DNA of 64,000 bases from positions 7,312,501-7,376,500 of the forward strand of contig NZ_CP104578.1 in the NCBI RefSeq assembly GCF_036826855.1, given 5' to 3'. The notes under the pieces are model-generated. The model was not told where the DNA came from, searched no databases, and worked only from the letters and a program-made list of their open reading frames with translations. The translations under genes were made by a program, and so were the position numbers. The stretch is from Streptomyces sp. SJL17-4 (GTDB lineage: Bacteria > Actinomycetota > Actinomycetes > Streptomycetales > Streptomycetaceae). Shown piece by piece: positions 53,150 to 61,971 of the stretch. How positions within the stretch are numbered: position 1 is the first letter of the stretch; every line of letters starts with the position of its first letter.

Positions 53150-54175
53150 TCAGATCACGCACTCGGCCTCGGCGTAGCGGTCGGCGGGGACCGTCTTGAG
53201 GCTCTCGACGGCCTGGGCCAGCGGGACCATCGTGATGTCCGTGCCGCGCAGGGCGGTCAGCATGCCGAACTCGCCGCGGTGCGCGGCCTCGACCGCGTGC
53301 CAGCCGAAGCGGGTCGCGAGGACGCGGTCGTACGCGGTGGGGGTGCCGCCGCGCTGGACGTGACCCAGGATCACCGGACGGGCCTCCTTGCCGAGGCGCC
53401 GCTCCAGCTCCACGGAGAGCTGGTTGGCGATCCCGGTGAACCGCTCGTGGCCGTAGATGTCGGTGCCCGCGGTCTTGAAGTCCATCGAGCCCTCACGCGG
53501 CTTCGCGCCCTCGGCGACGACCACGATCGCGAACCGCTTGCCGGCCTCGAAGCGCTCGCCGACCCGGGCGGTCAGCTCGTCGATGTCGAAGGGGCGCTCG
53601 GGGACGACCACGGCGTGCGCGCCGGCGGCCATGCCGGAGTGCAGCGCTATCCAGCCGGTGTGACGGCCCATGACCTCGACGACCAGGACGCGCTGGTGCG
53701 ACTCGGCGGTGGTCTTCAGCCGGTCGAGGGCCTCGGTGGCGACGGTCACGGCCGTGTCGAAGCCGAAGGTGACGTCGGTGGAGGCGATGTCGTTGTCGAT
53801 CGTCTTCGGGACGCCGACGATCGGGAGACCCGCCTCGGAGAGCAGGTTGGCGGCCTTGAGGGTGCCCTCGCCGCCGATCGGGATGATCGCGTCGAGCCCC
53901 AGGTCGGCCACATGGCCGCGGGCGCGCTCGACGCCGTCGACCAGGTGCGCGGGCTGGACCCGCGAGGAGCCGAGGATGGTGCCGCCGCGGGCCAGGATGC
54001 CGCCCACCGCCTCGAGATCGAGCTTGCGGTAGTCGCACTCCAGGAGGCCCTTCCACCCGTCGTGGAAGCCGATGACCTCGTCGCCGTGGTCGACGACGGC
54101 GCGGTGCACGACGGAACGGATGACAGCGTTCAGACCGGGGCAGTCTCCGCCGGAGGTGAGCACGCCAATGCGCAT
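53150..54175 (-). CDS. pfkA: ATP-dependent 6-phosphofructokinase (group III)
   Basis: 341 residues. MRIGVLTSGGDCPGLNAVIR, GGEGT at 101-105 and PKTIDND with K124 and D127. Gly at position 104 indicates ATP rather than pyrophosphate as phosphoryl donor. MGRHTGW and GHVQRGGTP complete the active site. It phosphorylates fructose 6-phosphate in glycolysis. It corresponds in context to one of several Streptomyces Pfk paralogues. Confidence 0.95.
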   Translation of the reverse strand: MRIGVLTSGGDCPGLNAVIRSVVHRAVVDHGDEVIGFHDGWKGLLECDYRKLDLEAVGGILARGGTILGSSRVQPAHLVDGVERARGHVADLGLDAIIPIGGEGTLKAANLLSEAGLPIVGVPKTIDNDIASTDVTFGFDTAVTVATEALDRLKTTAESHQRVLVVEVMGRHTGWIALHSGMAAGAHAVVVPERPFDIDELTARVGERFEAGKRFAIVVVAEGAKPREGSMDFKTAGTDIYGHERFTGIANQLSVELERRLGKEARPVILGHVQRGGTPTAYDRVLATRFGWHAVEAAHRGEFGMLTALRGTDITMVPLAQAVESLKTVPADRYAEAECVI

Positions 54176-54366
54176 AGCCCAAAAACCTTTGCAACGTGGG
54201 CCGACTCCCGGACCACGTCGTCCGGCTGGATCCCCGCCACCCTATCGCCGCAGGGTGGCGGGGCCGAACCGGATGTCCGCACAGTGGACAACGTACGTTC
54301 GTACGAGGGACCAACAACGGCGCGTGTGTTGCCCCCGGGGCCCGTCCCGGACGGGCCGCGTGACCG

Positions 54367-55095
54367 CTACGCGGGCTGCGTGGCCGCCGCGACGCGCTCG
54401 GCGCGCAGCGCCTCGTACCAGCGGTCGTCCGTCGGCGGCAGCGCGTTCACGTCGAGGGCCAGCTTCAGGAGCAGGTCCGCGATCTGCGGGTTGCGGGCCA
54501 TGACGGGGCCGTGCATGTACGTACCGAAGACGGTGTCGTTGTACGCGCCCTCGGTGCCGTCGCCGGTCCCGTTGCCCTTGCCGAGCACGGTGCGGGCGAA
54601 CGGCCGGGCCGTCGGGCCGAGATGGGTGATGCCCTGGTGGTTCTCGAAGCCCGTCAGCTGGGGCAGGCCGAGCCGCGGGTCGATGTCCGCGAGGACGTCG
54701 CCGACGCACCGCTCGCCCTCGCCGCGGGTCGAGATCACGTCGATGAGACCGAGACCGGCCTCCCGCTCGCCCAGGTCGTTGATGAACTCGTGGCCCAGGA
54801 TCTGGTAGCCGGCGCAGACCGAGAAGATGATCGCGCCGTTGGAGGCGGCGCGGCTCAGGCCGCCGTCGCGCCGCAGCCGCTCGGCCGCGAGCCGCTGCGG
54901 GCGGTCCTCGCCGCCGCCGATCAGATAGATGTCGCCCGAGGTCGGGATCGGCTGATCGCTGCGGACGTCGACGCGCTCGACGTGGAGGCCGCGCTGCTCC
55001 GCGCGGCGCTGGACGACGAGGACGTTGCCCTGGTCGCCGTAGGTGCTGAGCAGGTCCGGGTAGACCCAGACCAGGCGCAGGCTGCTGTCACTCAT
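54367..55095 (-). CDS. gatD: Lipid II isoglutaminyl synthase glutaminase subunit GatD
   Basis: 242 residues. Class I glutamine amidotransferase (CobB/CobQ-like) with the nucleophile C94 in FSVCAGYQILG and the His in GTYMHGPVMA. It releases ammonia from glutamine for MurT to amidate the D-Glu of the lipid II stem peptide. The gene follows murT by 19 bp. Confidence 0.93.
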   Translation of the reverse strand: MSDSSLRLVWVYPDLLSTYGDQGNVLVVQRRAEQRGLHVERVDVRSDQPIPTSGDIYLIGGGEDRPQRLAAERLRRDGGLSRAASNGAIIFSVCAGYQILGHEFINDLGEREAGLGLIDVISTRGEGERCVGDVLADIDPRLGLPQLTGFENHQGITHLGPTARPFARTVLGKGNGTGDGTEGAYNDTVFGTYMHGPVMARNPQIADLLLKLALDVNALPPTDDRWYEALRAERVAAATQPA

Positions 55096-55114
55096 GCTGC
55101 AAGTCCTCTACGGG

Positions 55115-56362
55115 TCAGTTGCCGACGCGGCGGCGGACGTCCTGGAAGGCGGTGTAGTTGGCGATCAGCTCGATCTGCCCGGGCGGGGCCATCGCGACGG
55201 CCTCGTCGAGCGTCTCGCAGACGCGGAAGTCCACGCCCGCGACCTCCAGGCGGACCGCGAGGTCCAGCTTCCGGTCGCCGATCACCATGATCGGGTGGCC
55301 GGCGAGCCGGCCGTAGTCCACGTCCCACAGCCAGGAGGTGTCGGTGCCGTCGGCGCCGCGCGCGTTGACGGAGAGGATCACCGGCGTCGGCGGCTGGTCG
55401 ATGAGGGAAAACGTTTCGAGCCAGCCTGCCGGGTTCTTGGCGAGCAGCAGTCGCAGGTCGCGGCCCTGGAAGGAGACGACGTCGTAGCGTCCGGCGACGG
55501 CCTGCACCTGGTACATGCGCTCCAGGGCCACCTGCGGCGGCACTCCGAAGACGGCGGCGACGGCGGCCGAGGTCGCGGCGTTCGCCTTGTTGGCGCGGCC
55601 GGGCAGCTGGAGCCGGATCGGCCAGGCCGAACCGTGCGGGTCGAGCACGTGGTCGCCGCTGAGCGCCCAGCTCGGCGCGGGACGGCGGAAGCCGCACTCG
55701 CCGCAGAACCAGTCGTCGCCCGGACGCTGCATCACACCGCCACAGGCGGGGCACGACCAGGCGTCGTCCTTCCACTCCTGGCCGGCGGCGACCCACACCA
55801 CGTTCGGCGAGGAGGAGGCGGCCCACACGATGAGCGGGTCGTCGGCGTTCGCGACGACGACGGCCTTCGTGCCGTTGAGACCCTCGCGCCACTTCTCGGC
55901 GAGCATCCGGGTCTCGGCGGCGCGGTCGAGCTGGTCGCGGGAGAGGTTGAGCAGCGCGATCACCTTGGGCGTGGTGTCGCGGGCGACGCCGGCCAGGTAC
56001 TTCTCGTCGACCTCGATGACGCCGTACTTGGAGTCCGAGCCGCCGGCGAGCGCCGAGGTGATGCCGGCGGGCATGTTGGCACCGAGGGCGTTCGAGACGA
56101 CGGGGCCGGCGGCGCGCAGGGCCTCCGCGATCAGCCGGGTCGTCGTCGTCTTGCCGTTGGTCGCCGACACCAGGACGACGTCCAGATGCTGCGCGAGCCG
56201 GCCCAGGAGGTCCGGGTCGAGCCGCAGCGCCACCTTGCCGCCGATCACGGATCCACTGCCGCGCCCCGCCGCACGCGACACCGCGGCCGCGGCCTTGCCC
56301 GCCGTCACGGCCAGCTTGGCGCGCGGCGACAGCGGCTCTGGATTACCGGGGTGTCCTGACAT
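55115..56362 (-). CDS. murT: Lipid II isoglutaminyl synthase ligase subunit MurT
   Basis: 415 residues. Mur ligase P-loop SATNGKTTTTR (K71), a four-cysteine zinc ribbon C204-x2-C207...C220-x2-C223 that marks MurT, and the C-terminal DUF1727 domain (NPAGWLETF; NANARG-like VNARGADGTDTSWLWDVD). Together with GatD it forms the amidation complex at the inner face of the membrane. Divergent from def. Confidence 0.95.
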   Translation of the reverse strand: MSGHPGNPEPLSPRAKLAVTAGKAAAAVSRAAGRGSGSVIGGKVALRLDPDLLGRLAQHLDVVLVSATNGKTTTTRLIAEALRAAGPVVSNALGANMPAGITSALAGGSDSKYGVIEVDEKYLAGVARDTTPKVIALLNLSRDQLDRAAETRMLAEKWREGLNGTKAVVVANADDPLIVWAASSSPNVVWVAAGQEWKDDAWSCPACGGVMQRPGDDWFCGECGFRRPAPSWALSGDHVLDPHGSAWPIRLQLPGRANKANAATSAAVAAVFGVPPQVALERMYQVQAVAGRYDVVSFQGRDLRLLLAKNPAGWLETFSLIDQPPTPVILSVNARGADGTDTSWLWDVDYGRLAGHPIMVIGDRKLDLAVRLEVAGVDFRVCETLDEAVAMAPPGQIELIANYTAFQDVRRRVGN

Positions 56363-56488
56363 CGTTCTTGTTCCTCCTTGCGTCGGTCCGGGCTCAGCCT
56401 ATCGAGATCCGGCCAGCAGCCCGAACAGCGGCACCGCCGAGCGGCCGCGCGAAACAGCCAGGTCACGGCGGACCGTACCCTTACCGCC

Positions 56489-57049
56489 ATGCGAAACCGC
56501 CCCATCCCCGGCAGTTCCGGCCAGGTCCGAGCGATGACTCTGCTCGGCGACCCCGTGCTGCACACCCCCTGCGCCCCGGTCACCGACTTCGGGCCCGAAC
56601 TGGCCCGGCTCGTCGAGGACATGTTCGCCACGATGTACGCGGCGAACGGCGTCGGCCTGGCGGCGAACCAGGTGGGCGTGGGCCTGCGGGTCTTCGTGTA
56701 CGACTGCCCCGACGACGAGGAGACCCGCCACCTGGGACATGTCGTGAACCCGCGCCTGGTGGAGGCCGACGGCGATGTCTTCCGGGACGCCGAGGGCTGC
56801 CTCTCCCTGCCGGGTCTCGAGGCTCCGACGCCGCGTTACGACCGTGCGGTGGTCGAGGGCGTACGGCTGGACGGGACGCCGGTACGGGTGGAGGGCACGG
56901 GCTTCTTCGCCCGTTGCCTCCAGCACGAGGCCGACCACCTGGAGGGCGGGGTCTACGCGGACCACGTCACGGGGTGGCGCAAGTCACGTCTGATCCGCGC
57001 GATCCGCAAGCAGCCGTGGGGGAGCGGGGCGGGGGTGCTGGAGGGCTGA
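56489..57049 (+). CDS. def: Peptide deformylase
   Basis: 186 residues from ATG 56489. Motif 1 GVGLAANQ (54-61), motif 2 EGCLS (102-106, metal-binding Cys104) and motif 3 HEADH (146-150). It removes the formyl group from nascent proteins. Likely one of several paralogues, as Streptomyces usually carries more than one. Confidence 0.95.
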   Translation: MRNRPIPGSSGQVRAMTLLGDPVLHTPCAPVTDFGPELARLVEDMFATMYAANGVGLAANQVGVGLRVFVYDCPDDEETRHLGHVVNPRLVEADGDVFRDAEGCLSLPGLEAPTPRYDRAVVEGVRLDGTPVRVEGTGFFARCLQHEADHLEGGVYADHVTGWRKSRLIRAIRKQPWGSGAGVLEG

Positions 57050-57062
57050 CGGGCCGCCGGGG

Positions 57063-57115
57063 CCCGGGAAGGTCCGGGGTGCCGGGGGTGCCGGGACCGT
57101 CTCGGCCTTCCCGGG
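57063..57115. terminator. Hairpin between convergent def and TetR genes
   Basis: CCCGGGAAGG / CCTTCCCGGG arms separated by 33 nt of G-rich sequence that may pair further. Confidence 0.5.
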
Positions 57116-57157
57116 GCGGGGCTCGGCGGTCCGGGCCCGACGGCCCCGGCGCAGAGG

Positions 57158-57805
57158 CTAGAACCCCGGGCCGCCGGGGAGGTCCGGTGCCTGTGCGAGC
57201 CGGCCCCACAGGAGGTCGGCCAGGCTGCGGACGAGGTCGTCGCGGGAGCAGGGCCGCTCGCCGAGCCACCAGTCGCCGGCCGCGTGCATCATGCCGACGA
57301 TGCCGTGCCCCCAGATCCGGGCCTGGGCCTCGGCGCCGGGGCCGAGGTCGACGCGCTCGGCGATGACCTGGCCGAGCTCCTCGCCCATGCGCCGGAGCAG
57401 CGGGGCGGAGTGACGGCCGACGTCGAAGCCCTGCTCGGTCTGGTGCGACTCCTCCGCCGGGTGCATGAGGAAGCGGTAGACCTGGGGCAGCGCCTCGATC
57501 GAGGCGAGGTAGGTGTCGAGGGTGGATTCGACGCGGCGGCGGCGGTCGGACGGCGCGTCGAGCGCGGCCCGCAGGGAGGCGAGGAGGGCGTCCGTGTGCC
57601 GGATGGCGAGGGCGCGGTAGAGGCCGCCCTTGTCGCCGAAGTGGCGGTAGAGGATCGGCTTGGTGATGCCGGCCTCCGCCGCGATCGCGTTCATGGACGC
57701 CTTGGGGCCGTCCCGGAGCACCACCCGGTCCGCCGCCTCCAGCAGTTCGCGTCGCCGCTGTTCGGCGGGCGTCTGCTGGTCGGTGGTCCGGTGTGCGATG
57801 TCCAT
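57158..57805 (-). CDS. TetR family regulator of the acyl-CoA dehydrogenase gene
   Basis: 215 residues from ATG 57805. HTH: LLEAADRVVLRDGPKASMNAIAAEAGITKPILYRHFGDKGGLY. The ligand domain includes RIWGHGIVGMMHAAGDWWLGERP, typical of regulators of fatty acid degradation. Divergent from an acyl-CoA dehydrogenase; operators with GTAACAC / GTGTTAC arms lie between. Confidence 0.92.
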   Translation of the reverse strand: MDIAHRTTDQQTPAEQRRRELLEAADRVVLRDGPKASMNAIAAEAGITKPILYRHFGDKGGLYRALAIRHTDALLASLRAALDAPSDRRRRVESTLDTYLASIEALPQVYRFLMHPAEESHQTEQGFDVGRHSAPLLRRMGEELGQVIAERVDLGPGAEAQARIWGHGIVGMMHAAGDWWLGERPCSRDDLVRSLADLLWGRLAQAPDLPGGPGF

Positions 57806-57848
57806 AAGCGTGTCTCCCCGCCCGTGCGATTCGTGAGGCTGTCGCAAC

Positions 57849-57941
57849 GTAACACCCGGTCGGTGTCCGCTGCCGGTCGGGCCGAATCGCTCCACCGCAG
57901 GTTGACAGCCCATACCAGCCGGTAACAGACTGGTGTTACCG
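57849..57941. promoter_or_regulatory. TetR operators and promoter of the acyl-CoA dehydrogenase gene
   Basis: CGGTAAC-N8-GTTACCG (57920-57941) and ACACC-N5-GGTGT (57852-57866) share a GTAACAC/GTGTTAC element. A -35 TTGACA is at 57902-57907, so the first operator covers the -10 and start region. Confidence 0.6.
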
Positions 57942-57967
57942 CAAGTAACGTACAGCTGGGAGGGAAT

Positions 57968-59182
57968 ATGGGCGAGTTCACGCTCGAACTCAACGATGAC
58001 CAGAAGCAGGTCCGCGACTGGCTCCACGGCTTCGCCGCCGATGTGATGCGCCCCGCGGCCGCCGAATGGGACGAGCGTGAGGAGACTCCCTGGCCGATCA
58101 TCCAGGAAGCGGCCAAGATCGGCATCTACTCGCTCGATTTCTATGCCCAGCAGTTCTTCGACCCGACCGGTCTCGGCATCCCCATGGCGATGGAGGAGCT
58201 CTTCTGGGGAGACGCCGGCATCGCGCTCTCCATCGTCGGCACGGGCCTCGCCGCCGTCGGCGTCCTCGCCAACGGCACCGAGGAGCAGATCGGCACCTGG
58301 GTCCCGCAGATGTACGGCGACGCGAACGACATCAAGGTCGCCGCGTTCTGCTCGTCCGAGCCCGACGCGGGCTCGGACGTCGCCTCGATGCGTACCCGCG
58401 CGGTGTACGAGGAGGCCACCGACGAATGGGTGCTCAACGGCACCAAGACCTGGGCGACCAACGGCGGCATCGCCAACGTCCACGTCGTCGTCGCGGTCGT
58501 CGACCCCGAACTCGGCTCGAAGGGCCACGCCTCCTTCATCGTGCCGCCGAACACCCCCGGTCTCTCCCAGGGCCAGAAGTTCCAGAAGCACGGCATCCGC
58601 GCCTCCCACACCGCCGAGGTCGTCCTGGAGGACGTCAGGATCCCCGGCCACTGCCTCCTCGGCGGCAAGGACAAGCTGGACGAGCGCCTGGCCCGCGCCC
58701 GCGAGAAGTCCAGGGCCGGCGGCGAGCAGGTGAAGAACGCCGCCATGGCCACCTTCGAGGCCTCCCGCCCGGCGGTCGGGGCCATGGCCGTCGGCACGGC
58801 CCGCGCCGCGTACGAGGTCGCCCTCGACTACGCGAAGACCCGCGTCCAGTTCGGCCGGCCGATCATCGAGAACCAGGGCGTCGCCTTCCAGCTCGCCGAC
58901 ATGGCCACCCAGATCGACGCGGCCCGCCTCCTCGTCTGGCGCGCCTCCTGGATGGCGACGGCCGGCAAGCCCTTCACGGCGGCCGAGGGCTCCATGTCCA
59001 AGCTGTACGCGAGCGAGGTCGCCAAGAAGGTCACGGCCCAGGCCATCCAGATCCTCGGCGGCAACGGCTACACCCGCGAGTACCCGGTGGAGCGCATGCA
59101 CCGCGACGCGGCCATCTACACCATCTTCGAGGGCACGAGCGAGATCCAGCGCATGGTGATCAGCCGGGCCATCGCCAAGTAG
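57968..59182 (+). CDS. Acyl-CoA dehydrogenase
   Basis: 404 residues. FAD-dependent desaturation of acyl-CoA in beta-oxidation. AFCSSEPDAGSDVASMRTRA and TWATNGGIANVHVVVAVVD are family signatures. The catalytic base glutamate is near the C-terminus in YTIFEGTSEIQRMVISRAI. A GGGAGGG ribosome binding site precedes the ATG. Substrate chain length is not evident. Confidence 0.95.
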   Translation: MGEFTLELNDDQKQVRDWLHGFAADVMRPAAAEWDEREETPWPIIQEAAKIGIYSLDFYAQQFFDPTGLGIPMAMEELFWGDAGIALSIVGTGLAAVGVLANGTEEQIGTWVPQMYGDANDIKVAAFCSSEPDAGSDVASMRTRAVYEEATDEWVLNGTKTWATNGGIANVHVVVAVVDPELGSKGHASFIVPPNTPGLSQGQKFQKHGIRASHTAEVVLEDVRIPGHCLLGGKDKLDERLARAREKSRAGGEQVKNAAMATFEASRPAVGAMAVGTARAAYEVALDYAKTRVQFGRPIIENQGVAFQLADMATQIDAARLLVWRASWMATAGKPFTAAEGSMSKLYASEVAKKVTAQAIQILGGNGYTREYPVERMHRDAAIYTIFEGTSEIQRMVISRAIAK

Positions 59183-59198
59183 CCGGCACGCGTCCGAA

Positions 59199-59244
59199 CC
59201 GGCTCCGCGGTGGGTCCCACCCTTCCGACCCGCCGCGGAGCCGG
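59199..59244. terminator. Bidirectional terminator
   Basis: Perfect 12-bp stem CCGGCTCCGCGG / CCGCGGAGCCGG with a 22-nt loop that holds a GGT/ACC pair, between the convergent acyl-CoA dehydrogenase and HEAT-like genes. Confidence 0.85.
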
Positions 59245-59259
59245 CCGGCCCGGACCGCG

Positions 59260-59940
59260 CTACGCCCCTTCCTTGCGGCGCACCATCTCGGTGATCCACA
59301 CGGGTGCGAACGGGGACGTGCAGCCCGGCGGCGTCGGGTAGTCCTTGAGCACCTCCAGGCGCTCCCCGATGTCCAGCGCCCGGGCGCGCTGCTCGGGGTG
59401 CTCGATCCCGATCTGGGCCAGACAGTGGTTCATCGCCCACTGCAGACGGTCCGGGGCGTCCTTCATCTCCGCGTCGACGACGTCGAGCAGTCCGTCGAGG
59501 TCGAGTCCGTCAGGTCTCTTCGCGACCCGCTCGGTGGTCAGTGCCCAGCCGGCGCTCGCCACCACCGGATCCGGGTCGGCGGTCCACGCCAGGCGCAGCT
59601 CCTCGGCGTGGGGGCTCTTCTTCACCACGTAGTTCACGAGCCAGTCCTGCACCTTGGGCGTGCGCGCCCCGCGCAGCATGGAGTCCAGCTCGTCCCGCCC
59701 GAAGGCCTTCGGGCGGCAGATCAGGAGCGCCAGCAGTCGCGCCGCGGTGTCGCCGGTCTCCCAGAGCCGCTCCGCGAGGTCCTGCTGCGTCTTCAGTCGC
59801 TTCGCGAGCGCGCGCAGCTTGCCGAGGTTCACACCGTGGTCGTCACCGTGTCTCTCGTTCACCGCGCGCGCCTTCGGGTCCTCCAGCGCGGCCAGCTCGT
59901 CCATCACCTCGGCCACCGTCACCTCGGTCACCTCGGTCAC
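59260..59940 (-). CDS. HEAT-like repeat protein, possibly DNA alkylation repair family
   Basis: 226 residues from GTG 59940, with GGAG six bases upstream. The start lies in a run of GAGGTGACC repeats (MTEVTEVTVAEVMDEL). Helical repeats (VNLGKLRALAKRLKTQQDLAERLWETGDTAARLLALLIC; VQDWLVNYVVKKSPHAEELRLAWTAD) resemble AlkD-like HEAT proteins, but I cannot confirm glycosylase residues. It follows a VOC gene by 16 bp. Confidence 0.8.
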   Translation of the reverse strand: MTEVTEVTVAEVMDELAALEDPKARAVNERHGDDHGVNLGKLRALAKRLKTQQDLAERLWETGDTAARLLALLICRPKAFGRDELDSMLRGARTPKVQDWLVNYVVKKSPHAEELRLAWTADPDPVVASAGWALTTERVAKRPDGLDLDGLLDVVDAEMKDAPDRLQWAMNHCLAQIGIEHPEQRARALDIGERLEVLKDYPTPPGCTSPFAPVWITEMVRRKEGA

Positions 59941-59956
59941 CTCGCTCTCCTGTTCC

Positions 59957-60424
59957 TCAGACGAGACAGAACTCGTTGCCCTCGGGGTCCTGGAGGACCA
60001 CCGCGTAGTAGTCCATGCCGTTCGGCTCGTCCATGGTGTACAGGATCGTCGCGCCGAGGGCCGTGAGTCGCGTCACCTCGCCGTCCACCCGCTCGCGGCG
60101 CACCGCGAGCGGCACCCCTCGGCCGCCGCCGACCTTCAGGTCCAGGTGGACGCGGTTCTTGACCGTCTTCGGCTCGGGGACGTGCTGGAACCAGACCCGG
60201 GGCCCCATCCCCTTCGGGTCCACGATGGACTCCGGGAGCTCTCCGGCGCCCTCGCCCAGCTCGTCCTCGGGGACGCCGACCGCCTCCCAGTACGCCCGCC
60301 AGGTGGCGTGGCCCTCGGGCGGCGGATCGGGGACGTAGCGCAGGGCCTCCAGCCAGAACGGCACCAGGCGCTGCGGGTCCGCGCAGTCGATGGTCAGTTG
60401 CAGGGTCATCTCGGGTCGCTCCAT
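59957..60424 (-). CDS. VOC family protein
   Basis: 155 residues. LQLTIDCADPQRLVPFWLEALRY, NRVHLDLKVGGG and VVLQDPEGNEFCLV define the fold. An internal ATG at 60409 is an alternative start. Paralogous to the protein at 32236-32580. Probably co-transcribed with the HEAT-like gene. Confidence 0.88.
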   Translation of the reverse strand: MERPEMTLQLTIDCADPQRLVPFWLEALRYVPDPPPEGHATWRAYWEAVGVPEDELGEGAGELPESIVDPKGMGPRVWFQHVPEPKTVKNRVHLDLKVGGGRGVPLAVRRERVDGEVTRLTALGATILYTMDEPNGMDYYAVVLQDPEGNEFCLV

Positions 60425-60460
60425 ACGGCGAGCCTCTCAGACACCACTGACGGCCGCCCC

Positions 60461-60503
60461 GTTCGAGCCAACAGGCCAGATTCGGTCCACTGTTCGAGCA
60501 AAC
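60461..60503. repeat. Direct repeats GTTCGAGC(C/A)AAC upstream of the P450
   Basis: 12-mers at 60461-60472 and 60492-60503, 31 bp apart (about three helical turns), in the divergent VOC/P450 spacer. CTACCCGGTAG (60504-60514), an 11-bp inverted repeat, follows directly. Confidence 0.5.
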
Positions 60504-60566
60504 CTACCCGGTAGTCACCCGCTGCGGGACAATCAGCCGTCAGGTGACGATCGAGGGGAACCGTTC

Positions 60567-61940
60567 ATGGCCATCACCACCGGTACCGAAGCGCCCGAAC
60601 TCGCGGGACTTCCCCTGCTCGGCTCCATGTTCGACCTCAAGAACGACTCCCTGGGCACCTTCCTCCGCGCCCGCCGCGACCACGGCGACGTCGTACGGAT
60701 ATCCGCCGGGCCGCCCGGAATCCGCGCCACCGTCTACGGCGTCTTCTCCGCCGAGGGCGCGCAGCAGGTCCTCGCCGGGGAATCGGCCAACTTCCGCAAG
60801 GACAACGCCTTCTACCAGGAGGTCCGCGAGTCCTTCGGCAACGGACTGCTCACCAGCCAGGACGAGGACTACCTCCGCCAGCGCCGGCTCGTCCAGCCGC
60901 TCTTCACCCGCCGCCGGGTCGACGGCTACGCCGCCGCCATCGCCGCCGAGGTCACCACCCTCACCGAGGAGTGGCGGAAGGCCGACGCCGCCTCCGTCGA
61001 CGTCCTCCAGGACATGGCCCGCCTCGCCCTGCGCGCCGTCGCCCGCATCCTCTTCGGCACGGACGTCGACGCGGCCGTCGAGATCGTCGAGAACAGCTTC
61101 CCCGACGTCGGCGCCTACGTGCTGCGCCGCGGCTACTCCCCGCTCAACGTCCCCCGCGACTGGCCCACCCCCGGCAACCGCCGCGCCGCCACCGTCCACC
61201 GGGCGCTGTACGAGGTCTGCGACCGCATCATCGCCGACCGCCGGAGCTCCGGCCGGGCCCCCGGAGACGGCCAGGACCTGCTGACCCTCCTCGTCGAGGC
61301 CGAGAGCGCCGAGGACGGCAGCTTCGACGCGACCGAGCTGCGCGAGCAGGTCCTCGTCTTCCTGCTCGCCGGCCACGAGACCACCGCCACCTCCCTCGGC
61401 TTCGCCCTCCACCTCCTCGCCCTCCATCCGGAGGAGCGGAAGCGGGCCCACGAGGAGGTCGACCGGGTCCTCGCCGGCCGTACCCCCGGCGCCGCGGACC
61501 TCGACGCGCTGCCGTACGTCACCCGGGTCCTCAAGGAGGCCATGCGGCTCTTCCCGGCCGCCCCCGTCATCGGGCGCCGCGCCGTCGCCGCCACCCGGAT
61601 CGGCGGTGTCGCCATCCCGGCCGGTGCGGACGTCATCGTCGCCCCCTGGGTCACCCACCGCCACCCGGACTACTGGGAGGACGCGGAGCGCTTCGACCCC
61701 GACCGCTTCACGCCCGAGGCGGAGGCCGCCCGCCCCCGCTACGCCTGGTTCCCCTTCGGCGGCGGCCCGCGCGCGTGCATAGGCCAGCACTTCTCGATGC
61801 TGGAGTCGGTGATCGCCCTGGCGATGATCCTCCAGCGGTACGACTTCGAGGCCGTCGACAAGGTGGTGCCCGTCGCGCCCGCGATCACCCTCCAGGCGGC
61901 GGGCCCGGCCCGCTGCCGCCTCACGCCCCGCACCGTATAG
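60567..61940 (+). CDS. Cytochrome P450
   Basis: 457 residues from ATG 60567, with GAGGGGA seven bases upstream. I-helix AGHETTA, K-helix ExxR in KEAMRLFP, and heme loop FPFGGGPRACIGQH. Overall character resembles class CYP102/CYP4-like bacterial P450s with fatty-acid-type sequence. No ferredoxin or reductase gene is adjacent, so redox partners come from elsewhere. Confidence 0.95.
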   Translation: MAITTGTEAPELAGLPLLGSMFDLKNDSLGTFLRARRDHGDVVRISAGPPGIRATVYGVFSAEGAQQVLAGESANFRKDNAFYQEVRESFGNGLLTSQDEDYLRQRRLVQPLFTRRRVDGYAAAIAAEVTTLTEEWRKADAASVDVLQDMARLALRAVARILFGTDVDAAVEIVENSFPDVGAYVLRRGYSPLNVPRDWPTPGNRRAATVHRALYEVCDRIIADRRSSGRAPGDGQDLLTLLVEAESAEDGSFDATELREQVLVFLLAGHETTATSLGFALHLLALHPEERKRAHEEVDRVLAGRTPGAADLDALPYVTRVLKEAMRLFPAAPVIGRRAVAATRIGGVAIPAGADVIVAPWVTHRHPDYWEDAERFDPDRFTPEAEAARPRYAWFPFGGGPRACIGQHFSMLESVIALAMILQRYDFEAVDKVVPVAPAITLQAAGPARCRLTPRTV

Positions 61941-61947
61941 GGGGCCG

Positions 61948-61971
61948 CCCGTACCCGCACGCGCGTACGGG
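61948..61971. terminator. Hairpin between convergent P450 and PucR genes
   Basis: CCCGTAC / GTACGGG stem with a 10-nt loop, filling the 31-bp gap between the two stops. Confidence 0.6.

Noticed and set aside
57806..59440. Upstream extension of the TetR frame at 57158
   Set aside because: It covers the acyl-CoA dehydrogenase on the other strand; the TetR HTH begins right after ATG 57805.
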